Below, piece by piece: positions 1-5,796 of a stretch of 7,186 nt of DNA. Numbering within the stretch: the stretch's first letter is position 1; every line of letters starts with the position of its first letter. The notes under the pieces are model-generated. The model saw only the letters and a program-made list of their open reading frames with translations, had not been told where the DNA came from and did no database searches. The position numbers and the translations under genes were made by a program. This DNA comes from Actinomycetota bacterium (GTDB taxonomy: Bacteria; Actinomycetota; Coriobacteriia; Anaerosomatales; D1FN1-002), in assembly GCA_005774595.1 (NCBI GenBank), contig VAUM01000076.1, forward strand, positions 1-7,186, read 5' to 3'.

Positions 1-1338
1 ACCACGGTCGACGTCTGGGTCAACCGCGACCCGGACACCGTCCGCTTCATCGCGCGCAACCTCGAGTGCCTCCAGTGCCACACCGAGCTCATCCCCGAAC
101 TCACCTGGCCGGCCGTGCACGACCCCTTCCTGAAGAAGGAGTGCACCGTCTGTCACACCCCTCACGGCAAGGAGATCGAGTACACGGTCCGCGCCGGCGG
201 CTACAGGACGTTCCAGCAGACGCGCATCCGCATGGAGTGGCTGCCGCTGAAGTTCGTGCTCTGGGCCTGGGACGGCGTCGCGGGCGTGACGGGCAGCCAC
301 AAGGGCGGCGAGCTCGTCTCGCAGCAGAGCGCCAAGGTCAAGGGCGAGAAGTCCGAGCTGACCATGCCCGAGACCGAGCTGTGCTGGATGTGCCACGGCA
401 ACCTGAGCCCGCAGATGAACTCGGACTACACGCACAACCCGTTCGCGAAGGGCTACTGCACCGCGTGCCACGACCCGCACGCAGCGAAGTACCGCGTGCT
501 GCTCACGATGGACGAGCGCAACCTGTGCGTGACCTGCCACCCGATCGGCGCCCAGCTCGCGCGCGCCCAGGTGCACCCGCCGGTCCAGGAGCGCTGGTGC
601 CTCAACTGCCACGACCCGCACGGCAGCGACTGGCGGGGCATCCTCGTCGACAACCAGCGCGACCTGTGCTTCACCTGCCACCCGACGGTCGCGCCGCTGT
701 CGCTGAAGGCCGTGCAGCACAACCCGTTCCTCTACGACGACTGCACCGGCTGCCACGAGCCGCACGGCTCCAACTACATGCCCTTGCTGAACAAGAACAC
801 GCCGCCGCTGTGCTACGACTGCCACCCCGGCATCGCGAAGGACTTCGTCAAGACCAGCCATCACCCGGTCGGGACGGTGGAGCTGGACTGCCAGGGCTGC
901 CACGACCCGCACGCGGCGGACTACCCGGCCCTGCTGACGGCCCGGAACAACAACATGTGCTACGAGTGTCATGGGTCCGCGATCCAAGCGTCCTACGACG
1001 CGTCTCTGCACTTCGACACGTTGTGCATCGACTGCCACACGCCGCACGGCTCCGAGTGGGGCCCGCTGCTCCAGCAGCGCACGCCGGACATCTGCCTGAA
1101 CTGCCACGCCCCGCATCGCTACGACGATCCGGGCTACAACAACCATCCGGTCCGCCCGGTCTTCTACGACCCGCTCGCCGGCCAGCCGTTGACCTGCGTG
1201 AGTTCGTGCCATAATCCGCACGGCACGCCGTTCAGTGCCATGCTCAAGTGGCCCAACATGCAGACCTACGGCGGCCAGTACTGGGGCAAGGACTACATCT
1301 GCCGCAAGTGCCACTCGCCGGTCGGCGTGAAGTACTAG
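1..1338 (+). CDS. Large multiheme cytochrome c with doubled CxxCH repeats (5' end missing)
   Basis: The reading frame is open from base 1, so the start and any signal peptide lie upstream; 445 residues are visible. I count 14 CxxCH motifs plus one CVSSCH (CX3CH, bases 1195-1212), so 15 probable heme sites. From base 457 the protein repeats a unit of CxxCH-x-PH(G/A), a short loop ending in a Leu pair, then CxxCH, every 45-57 residues (units at 457, 598, 742, 889, 1024 and 1195). This is the doubled-CxxCH layout of Pfam Paired_CXXCH_1; the PH histidines are likely distal heme ligands. Hemes 2 and 3 (residues 48 and 128 of the fragment) are separated by an 80-residue heme-free insert rich in Trp and basic residues. 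Role inferred: extracytoplasmic electron relay. The next gene starts 24 nt downstream, so the two are probably co-transcribed. Exact partner or substrate cannot be told. Confidence 0.93.
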   Translation, partial: TTVDVWVNRDPDTVRFIARNLECLQCHTELIPELTWPAVHDPFLKKECTVCHTPHGKEIEYTVRAGGYRTFQQTRIRMEWLPLKFVLWAWDGVAGVTGSHKGGELVSQQSAKVKGEKSELTMPETELCWMCHGNLSPQMNSDYTHNPFAKGYCTACHDPHAAKYRVLLTMDERNLCVTCHPIGAQLARAQVHPPVQERWCLNCHDPHGSDWRGILVDNQRDLCFTCHPTVAPLSLKAVQHNPFLYDDCTGCHEPHGSNYMPLLNKNTPPLCYDCHPGIAKDFVKTSHHPVGTVELDCQGCHDPHAADYPALLTARNNNMCYECHGSAIQASYDASLHFDTLCIDCHTPHGSEWGPLLQQRTPDICLNCHAPHRYDDPGYNNHPVRPVFYDPLAGQPLTCVSSCHNPHGTPFSAMLKWPNMQTYGGQYWGKDYICRKCHSPVGVKY

Positions 1339-1362
1339 CGACAAGACGCGAAGGAACCGCCC

Positions 1363-2529
1363 GTGACCAAGCGTTCGCCGCTCGCGGCATTCTCCGACCC
1401 CGTCCGCCGTCCGCGGGCGATCATATGGTCCGGCGTGGCGGTCCTCGTGCTCGCCGTCGTCGTCATCTTCGCTCTCGGCGTCACCTCGACGCGCTGGTTC
1501 TGTTCCAAGAGCTGCCACAAGGTCCAGGACGACACGGTGTTGGCGTACGAGTCATCGTCGCATGCCAACATCTCGTGCATGGCGTGCCACGGCTACGCCG
1601 ACGGCAACATCATCAAGTTCGTGCTGCACAAGGCGAAGTCGCTCGGCGAGGTCTACCTGACGGTCACGAAGCGCTACGAGCTGCCGCTCAACGCCGAGTC
1701 CCATCTCGCCGTCTCCGGCAAGGACATGGACTCCGAGCAGTGCGAGCAGTGCCACGGCCCGAACCGCGTCGCGACCCCGAGCGACGGCGTGCTGATCGAC
1801 CACAAGGCGCACAAGGACAAGGGCATCCGCTGCACGATCTGCCACAACCGTGTGGCGCACCCCGAGGACTTCGAGCTGACGCTGGCCGACCCGACGACGG
1901 GCAAGCCGAATCGCAAGCACGCCGACTTCATGAAGATGAAGTGGTGCTTCCGGTGCCACACGCAGAACCCCGGAGCCGTCGCCGAGGGTCAGCCCAAGAC
2001 CGTGGAGGAGGAGGCATCGGAAGAGGGCACCGGCGCCGAGGAGCTCGAGGTCGCCGCCCTGCCGGTCACCTACGAGGCGCCCGGCGCGTGCAGCGCCTGC
2101 CACCCCGCCGACTTCGAGCTGAAGCCGGCGAACCACCTCGAGCGGGGCTTCTACGCGAAGAAGGGCGCCTCGAAGGGCCACGCGGACATGGCGCTCGAGG
2201 ACCGCGAGTACTGCGCGACCTGTCACAACCTCGACAAGTTCTGCTCCGGCTGCCACGGCCTGACGATGCCGCACCCGACGGACTTCGCCAAGAACCACGG
2301 CGACGTGGGCCACGCGAAGCCCAAGGTCTGCGACAACTGCCACGGCAAGATCGGCGCCAGTTCCGAGACCGAGTTCTGCGACAACTGCCATCACCAGCAG
2401 GCCAAGCCCGGCACCCCGTGGGTGAAGCAGCACTTCAACATCGTCCGCGAGACGGGCGCGTCGCCTTGCTTCGAGTGCCACAAGGCAACATACTGCGCCA
2501 GGTGTCACGTCCGCGGCTCGGTCGACTAG
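1363..2529 (+). CDS. Membrane-anchored dodecaheme cytochrome, NapC/NirT-like N-terminus
   Basis: 388 residues from a GTG start with AAGGA at 1351-1355, 7 nt upstream. Residues 19-41 form one hydrophobic helix after a basic N-terminus, so the heme domain faces outside. Heme motifs start at residues 47 (CSKSCH, a CX3CH), 72, 127, 157, 195, 243, 284, 294, 323, 339, 369 and 378: twelve in all. The anchor followed at once by an FC..CH motif, and a second motif about 25 residues later, follows the NapC/NirT/NrfH plan of quinol-oxidising cytochromes. Those usually have four or five hemes and a normal CxxCH first site, so this is an extended, divergent member. An acidic linker at about residues 210-227 (Glu-rich) divides an N-terminal five-heme half from a C-terminal seven-heme half. 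Inferred role: take electrons from the membrane quinol pool and pass them to the cytochrome encoded upstream. It could instead be a non-quinol anchored relay. Confidence 0.92.
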   Translation: MTKRSPLAAFSDPVRRPRAIIWSGVAVLVLAVVVIFALGVTSTRWFCSKSCHKVQDDTVLAYESSSHANISCMACHGYADGNIIKFVLHKAKSLGEVYLTVTKRYELPLNAESHLAVSGKDMDSEQCEQCHGPNRVATPSDGVLIDHKAHKDKGIRCTICHNRVAHPEDFELTLADPTTGKPNRKHADFMKMKWCFRCHTQNPGAVAEGQPKTVEEEASEEGTGAEELEVAALPVTYEAPGACSACHPADFELKPANHLERGFYAKKGASKGHADMALEDREYCATCHNLDKFCSGCHGLTMPHPTDFAKNHGDVGHAKPKVCDNCHGKIGASSETEFCDNCHHQQAKPGTPWVKQHFNIVRETGASPCFECHKATYCARCHVRGSVD

Positions 2530-2571
2530 CCGCGTCGAAGAAGACCCTTTCCCCCGGAAGGATCAGTACCC

Positions 2572-3357
2572 ATGTCCGAGAACGACACCCGCGCGCCTGA
2601 GGGCGCGCCCGCCCCCGACGCTTCCGAAGCGCAGGGGCTGGCCGAGCCAAGCGAGCCCTCTCCCGAGGTGCTCCGCCGCCGCCGCTTCAACCGCCTGTTG
2701 CGCCGCGCGGTCATGGCGTCGGTGGTGCTCACGCTCGTCGGCGTGACCTTCGTCGTGTGGTCCGTGACGAGCGGGCCGAGGCGCACCGACGCACCGGCCA
2801 ACCAGGTCGAGTGGAAGATCGTCGAGCTGCGCGAGGTGGTCGCCAAGAATCCCAAGTCGGCGCGTGCGCACGCGAACCTCGGCGTCGCGCTGCTCGTCAA
2901 CGAGCAGGAGGACGAGGCTCGCAAGGAATTCAACGCGGCGCTGAAGATCAAGAAGGACGATGCGGTCGCCATCACGGGCCTCGCGGAGATCGACTGGCGC
3001 CACGGGAACCATGACAAGGCGATCAAGTCGCTCACGGCGCTGTCCGTGCGCCAGCCCAAGAACCCGGATGTCTGGCTGCAGCTCGGCGTCTGGCTGCAGG
3101 CCGAGGAGCAGTGGCAGAAGGCCGCCGACGCTTACGAGGAGGTCCTGAAGATCAACGCGTTCGACTCGTCGACTCTCTATCGCCTCGGCGTGTGCTTCGA
3201 GAAGCTCGGCAAGCGCGAGCTGGCCATCGCCAAGTACCAGCAGTCGATCCGGTACGTCCCCGACTATGAGTACTCATGCGCCGCGCTCGAGCGCCTCGGC
3301 GTCAAGCCGGCGGCCGCTGCCAGCGGCTCCGCCGAGGCGACGGGAGGCGGCAAGTGA
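2572..3357 (+). CDS. Membrane-anchored TPR protein
   Basis: 261 residues; ATG chosen because GGAAGGA (2556-2562) lies 9 nt upstream. Residues 1-46 are Pro/Ala/Glu-rich then strongly basic (RRRR near 35), followed by a single helix at about 47-66, so the rest should lie outside the membrane. Four tetratricopeptide units with exact 34-residue spacing start near residues 97, 131, 165 and 199, each with the Leu-Gly / Ala / Pro pattern. The tail (246-261) is Ala/Gly-rich and probably disordered. TPRs bind proteins; anchored extracytoplasmic TPR domains occur in cytochrome c maturation factors such as NrfG and CcmI. Placed between heme genes, a role in apocytochrome handling or complex assembly is a reasonable inference, but no catalytic motif is visible. 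It begins 42 nt after the dodecaheme gene and its end overlaps the next gene by 4 nt. Confidence 0.9.
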   Translation: MSENDTRAPEGAPAPDASEAQGLAEPSEPSPEVLRRRRFNRLLRRAVMASVVLTLVGVTFVVWSVTSGPRRTDAPANQVEWKIVELREVVAKNPKSARAHANLGVALLVNEQEDEARKEFNAALKIKKDDAVAITGLAEIDWRHGNHDKAIKSLTALSVRQPKNPDVWLQLGVWLQAEEQWQKAADAYEEVLKINAFDSSTLYRLGVCFEKLGKRELAIAKYQQSIRYVPDYEYSCAALERLGVKPAAAASGSAEATGGGK

Positions 3358-4622
3358 GCGACACTCCCTCGATCTACGACACGCCCGAGCCGGACGGCGT
3401 CGTCCGGCGCGACCGCTCCGACGAGCACCGCGAGTCGCGCAGCACGATCGTGCTGGCCGTCGTACTCGTGCTCATGCTGCTCATGCTGTGCGGGCTCGCG
3501 TTCTTCTACGTGAAGGTCGTCAACCCGCCCACCAAGGACGTCGAGATCACCGACCCGGACGCGAAGGTCAAGGTCGAGGAGATCGACCAGTACTTCGGCT
3601 TCGGGCCGGCGAGCAAGGAGCGCTTCCAGAACCCGCACGACGTCGCGGTCGCCCCGAACGGTGACTTCATCGTCACGGACGGCATGGCCCGCAACCTCGT
3701 CCGCCTCACCAAGCAGGGTGCCAAGGTCGCCGTCTACCACGGCGGCGTCTGGGGCCAGGGCAAGCTCGACTGCCCCGTGGGCGTGTGCGTCGGCGAGGAC
3801 GGGCGCATCTACGTCACGGATTCGGGCAACGACGGCGCCCACGGCCAGCTCGTGATCATGTCGCCGGACATGAAGACCGTCACCAAGCAGGTCTTCTACG
3901 AGCCGGACAACCCGCCGCTCATCCCGCGCATCCTCAACGGCGAGCTGTACGTCACGTCGCGCGAGAACGTGCGCGTGTACGACCTCGAGGGCAAGAAGCT
4001 GCGCGAGTGGGGCGCCGGGTTCGGCAAGCGGCCCGAGGACTTCGCGCATCCCAACGGCATCGCCCGCCTGAGCACCGGGACCATCGTGGTCACCGACTCG
4101 CTCAACCGCCGGATGAAGTACTACACGGACCGCGGGCGGCTGCTGTCGACCGTGGGCACGCCGCCGGTCGACATGTACGACCGCGCCAAGTCGCAGTTCG
4201 AGCTACCCGCCGGCATCGCGATCGACGAGCACGACATGCTGGTCATCGTCGACACGTTCGCCAACGCGCTCGATCTGCGCAACCCGGACGGGACGCGCAT
4301 CCAGCTCATCGGCGACACGGAGAGCATCAGCGGCGCGTTCTACCGGCCGACCGGCATCGCGTACGAAGGCAACGACACCTATCTGGTCACCGACCAGCTC
4401 AACCATCGCGTCGTCCGCGTACGCTTCGACATCCCGGCGAACCTGCGCCCGGGTGGCGGCAAGGGTGCGAACGTAGTGCTGGGCGAGCCGAGCACGTGGA
4501 TCGGGCCGTGGTGCCTGTGGTGCCTGCCGCTGCTCGTGCTCCTGCTGCTGGTCGTCTGGATCGTGTGGCGCGCCGCCCGCAGGCGCCGCGAAGAGGCCGA
4601 TCGACCGCTCGCGGAGGCGTGA
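3354..4622 (+). CDS. NHL-repeat beta-propeller with two membrane helices
   Basis: 422 residues. The start is GTG at 3354, overlapping the previous stop (GTGA), with GGGAGG at 3342-3347; the frame is open further upstream but that lies inside the TPR gene. A basic N-terminus precedes a helix at about 31-53. Six NHL-like blades, each with a Pro-x-G/D-[IV]-A start and a [VI]TD turn, lie near residues 91-121, 138-172, 187-218, 229-267, 282-320 and 328-358. A second helix at about 385-405 opens with a CLWC pair (C387, C390) and ends in a run of Arg. Positive charges at both ends put both termini inside and the propeller outside. NHL propellers are protein-docking scaffolds; I recall NHL genes beside the omcS genes of Geobacter, which makes export or assembly of the downstream cytochromes a plausible role. 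The CxxC may be redox-active or structural. Confidence 0.9.
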   Translation: MSDTPSIYDTPEPDGVVRRDRSDEHRESRSTIVLAVVLVLMLLMLCGLAFFYVKVVNPPTKDVEITDPDAKVKVEEIDQYFGFGPASKERFQNPHDVAVAPNGDFIVTDGMARNLVRLTKQGAKVAVYHGGVWGQGKLDCPVGVCVGEDGRIYVTDSGNDGAHGQLVIMSPDMKTVTKQVFYEPDNPPLIPRILNGELYVTSRENVRVYDLEGKKLREWGAGFGKRPEDFAHPNGIARLSTGTIVVTDSLNRRMKYYTDRGRLLSTVGTPPVDMYDRAKSQFELPAGIAIDEHDMLVIVDTFANALDLRNPDGTRIQLIGDTESISGAFYRPTGIAYEGNDTYLVTDQLNHRVVRVRFDIPANLRPGGGKGANVVLGEPSTWIGPWCLWCLPLLVLLLLVVWIVWRAARRRREEADRPLAEA

Positions 4623-4710
4623 TGCGCAAGGTATGGACAACTCATGGCGGATAACCTAACTTAAGCTTGTGCGCGTGTGCGGCTGCGCTTCGCGCGTGCG
4701 TGTTGACACG

Positions 4711-4727
4711 GATGTCCGGGCGACATC
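4711..4727. promoter_or_regulatory. Inverted repeat GATGTC-N5-GACATC
   Basis: Two perfect 6-bp arms (4711-4716 and 4722-4727) separated by CGGGC, 2 nt after a TTGACA hexamer. It could be an operator or a short hairpin. No known regulator site is recognised. Confidence 0.3.
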
Positions 4728-4733
4728 GCCCAC

Positions 4734-4743
4734 GAGATATCTC
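4734..4743. promoter_or_regulatory. 10-bp perfect palindrome GAGATATCTC
   Basis: A perfect AT-centred palindrome in GC-rich DNA, 60 nt before the first hexaheme gene start. It is too tight to form a useful hairpin, so a protein-binding site is the more natural reading. It is not seen upstream of the other two copies. Confidence 0.25.
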
Positions 4744-4747
4744 CGAC

Positions 4748-4767
4748 CCCGGCCGGAAACGGCCGGG
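4748..4767 (+). promoter_or_regulatory. Leader hairpin, 8-bp GC stem with GAAA tetraloop
   Basis: CCCGGCCG (4748-4755) pairs perfectly with CGGCCGGG (4760-4767) around a GAAA loop of the GNRA type. No T-run follows, so it is not a classic terminator. It lies just before the Shine-Dalgarno hairpin, and a related GGCCG...CGGCC hairpin occurs at 5730-5748 before copy 2, which suggests a conserved mRNA leader element, perhaps for stability. Confidence 0.5.
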
Positions 4768-4774
4768 CACGGAA

Positions 4775-4794
4775 TCCCTTCACGGGAAGGAGGT
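4775..4794 (+). promoter_or_regulatory. Shine-Dalgarno hairpin of hexaheme copy 1
   Basis: TCCC (4775-4778) can pair with GGGA (4784-4787) around a TTCAC loop; the last paired base is the first base of the strong ribosome site AAGGAGGT (4787-4794). The GTG start is 9 nt further on. Copies 2 and 3 keep the TTCAC loop and lengthen both arms by one base (TCCCT/GGGGA, the added pair being a G-T wobble), so pairing is retained although the sequence changes. Confidence 0.45.
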
Positions 4795-4803
4795 GCTTGC
4801 AAA

Positions 4804-5634
4804 GTGAAGAAGACCCTTCTGTTCGTGGCTCTCGCGGTGTTCGTGCTCGCGATGCCGGCCGTCGCTCTCGCGAGCGGCTGGAGCGTTCCGGCCGCGGGCG
4901 TCAGCCCGCATACGGGATGGCTCGACACGACCAACTACTGCAACCAGTGTCACGCCATCCACGAGGCCGAGGACGTCGGCGCGGGATACATCGACGGCCA
5001 GTACCTGCTGCGCTCGAGTTCTGCTGACGCGTGCAACTTCTGCCACGTGAACCCGGCCGATCCGTTCGGCATCGCGCAGGTGTACAACGCCAACCCGGCG
5101 AACTACCTGCTGGACAACGGCAACGAGCACACGCTGGCTGCCGCGACCGTTCCGGACTCGGGCGACGCTGTCGGTGAGGCAGACCCGTTGGACGACTACG
5201 TCCTCGCCTCGTTCACCTGCCTGTCGTGCCACTCTGTCCACGGCGCGGGCTGCATCCCCGGCTCGGCGATCCTGCTGGCCGACCCGCTGGACGACGGCGA
5301 CGACGCGACGACCGAGACCGAGTTCTGCGCGGACTGCCACGACAACAACTACCGCACGGGTTGGGACAACCACGACGGCAACGGCGACGAGGTCACGCAC
5401 ATCATGACCGCGAACCTCAACGCTCCGGGCGGCTACGCCGCGGCAACGTCGGCTTCGTCCGACTGCCGTGACTGCCACTCCGGCGGTACGGGCGTGCAGG
5501 CCAACAGCTGGCCGCACTCCACGACCGGACAGCAGTTCCTGGTCGACGGGTACGACGGGAACGGCAACGGCGGCAACGAGATGGACATGGTCTGCCTCGA
5601 CTGCCACGCCGGCTTGGTCGGTTCGAACTTCTAG
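4804..5634 (+). CDS. Secreted acidic hexaheme cytochrome, copy 1 (OmcS-like candidate)
   Basis: 276 residues. GTG start at 4804, 9 nt after AAGGAGGT; the frame is open upstream to an ATG at 4669, but only the GTG matches the start shared by all copies. Signal peptide: MKK, hydrophobic core to about residue 20, likely cleavage after ALA (residue 23). Six CxxCH motifs begin at 46, 77, 139, 175, 221 and 264. Seven other histidines (36, 53, 109, 146, 190, 199, 238) are enough for bis-His ligation of every heme. The mature chain has no Lys, three Arg and about 35 Asp/Glu. One spare Cys (150) follows heme 3. There is no anchor helix and no LPxTG. The order of heme motifs and their partner histidines (PHTG, CHxxH, LL..CxxCH, CHxxHG) resembles mature OmcS of Geobacter, though the chain is much shorter. 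Inferred role: extracellular electron carrier, possibly filament-forming. Confidence 0.93.
   Translation: MKKTLLFVALAVFVLAMPAVALASGWSVPAAGVSPHTGWLDTTNYCNQCHAIHEAEDVGAGYIDGQYLLRSSSADACNFCHVNPADPFGIAQVYNANPANYLLDNGNEHTLAAATVPDSGDAVGEADPLDDYVLASFTCLSCHSVHGAGCIPGSAILLADPLDDGDDATTETEFCADCHDNNYRTGWDNHDGNGDEVTHIMTANLNAPGGYAAATSASSDCRDCHSGGTGVQANSWPHSTTGQQFLVDGYDGNGNGGNEMDMVCLDCHAGLVGSNF
4834..5024 (+). repeat. 191-bp perfect repeat, unit A (in copy 1)
   Basis: Bases 4834-5024 are identical to 6904-7094 by direct reading (offset 2070). The repeat covers part of the signal peptide, the first heme motif and the sequence up to the second. Copy 2, lying between them, differs at many sites in the same stretch, so copies 1 and 3 share a more recent common source here. 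Confidence 0.9.
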
Positions 5635-5673
5635 TCGGAGCCCCACCTTCAAGGTGCGAGCACCGCTTGAAGA

Positions 5674-5708
5674 CAGGGGCCCGAGGGCGACAAGCCCCCG
5701 GGCCCCTG
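5674..5708 (+). terminator. Strong GC hairpin after hexaheme copy 1
   Basis: Bases 5674-5688 pair with 5694-5708: ten perfect pairs, one A-C mismatch, four more pairs, and a GACAA loop. It begins 40 nt after the stop. No T-run follows, so termination would be of the hairpin-only kind proposed for GC-rich bacteria; mRNA 3'-end protection is the alternative. A smaller inverted repeat, CACCTT-C-AAGGTG, lies at 5644-5656 between the stop and this hairpin. Confidence 0.6.
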
Positions 5709-5722
5709 TAGCAAGGCCCCAC

Positions 5723-5759
5723 GGGGCGGGCGGCCGGAACACGGCCGCGAGGGCGCCCC
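5723..5759 (+). promoter_or_regulatory. Leader hairpin upstream of hexaheme copy 2
   Basis: GCGGCCG (5730-5736) pairs with CGGCCGC (5742-5748) around GAACA, and an outer stem GGGGC (5723-5727) / GCCCC (5755-5759) can close it. The inner GGCCG-GAA...CGGCC core matches the hairpin at 4748-4767 before copy 1, although the flanks have diverged. It could alternatively be a second part of the terminator. Confidence 0.4.
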
Positions 5760-5763
5760 GTCC

Positions 5764-5796
5764 GGGATCCCTTTCACGGGGAGGAGGTGCATGCAA
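5764..5796 (+). promoter_or_regulatory. Conserved leader and Shine-Dalgarno of hexaheme copy 2
   Basis: Bases 5764-5807, running into the first codons, are identical to 6841-6884 before copy 3 (44 bp). TCCCT (5768-5772) can pair with GGGGA (5778-5782) around TTCAC, the last base being the first base of AGGAGGT (5782-5788). An ATG at 5791 is only 2 nt from AGGAGGT, while the GTG at 5797 is 8 nt away, and copy 1 has no in-frame ATG there. This favours GTG as the true start in all copies. Confidence 0.6.

Larger units (their letters stand above)
4623..4803 (+). promoter_or_regulatory. 181-bp spacer upstream of the first hexaheme gene
   Basis: This gap separates the four-gene operon from the cytochrome array and probably holds a promoter. 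It starts with an AT-rich patch (about 4650-4668) unusual for the window. A weak candidate is TGGACA (4634-4639), 17 nt, TAACTT (4657-4662). A perfect TTGACA lies at 4703-4708 but has no acceptable -10 box at 16-18 nt. Downstream come two inverted repeats and two hairpins, listed separately. I see no small ORF with a credible start here. Confidence 0.35.

Noticed and set aside
66..2600. Long alternative + frames at 66-1214 and 1248-2600 and a - frame at 1552-2508
   Set aside because: They are Arg/Pro/Ala-rich out-of-frame shadows of the two cytochrome genes, which carry regular CxxCH motifs.
3276..3353. N-terminal extension of the NHL protein from 3276
   Set aside because: It would overlap the TPR gene by 82 nt; the GTG at 3354 has a good GGGAGG site and a standard stop-start overlap.
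4703..4731. Sigma-70 promoter at the perfect TTGACA
   Set aside because: At 16-18 nt spacing the -10 region reads only GC-rich bases (such as TCGCCC), so there is no supportable -10 box.
4669..4803. N-terminal extension of hexaheme copy 1 from an ATG at 4669
   Set aside because: It would place the signal peptide internally, run through the leader hairpins and Shine-Dalgarno, and is not present in copies 2 and 3.
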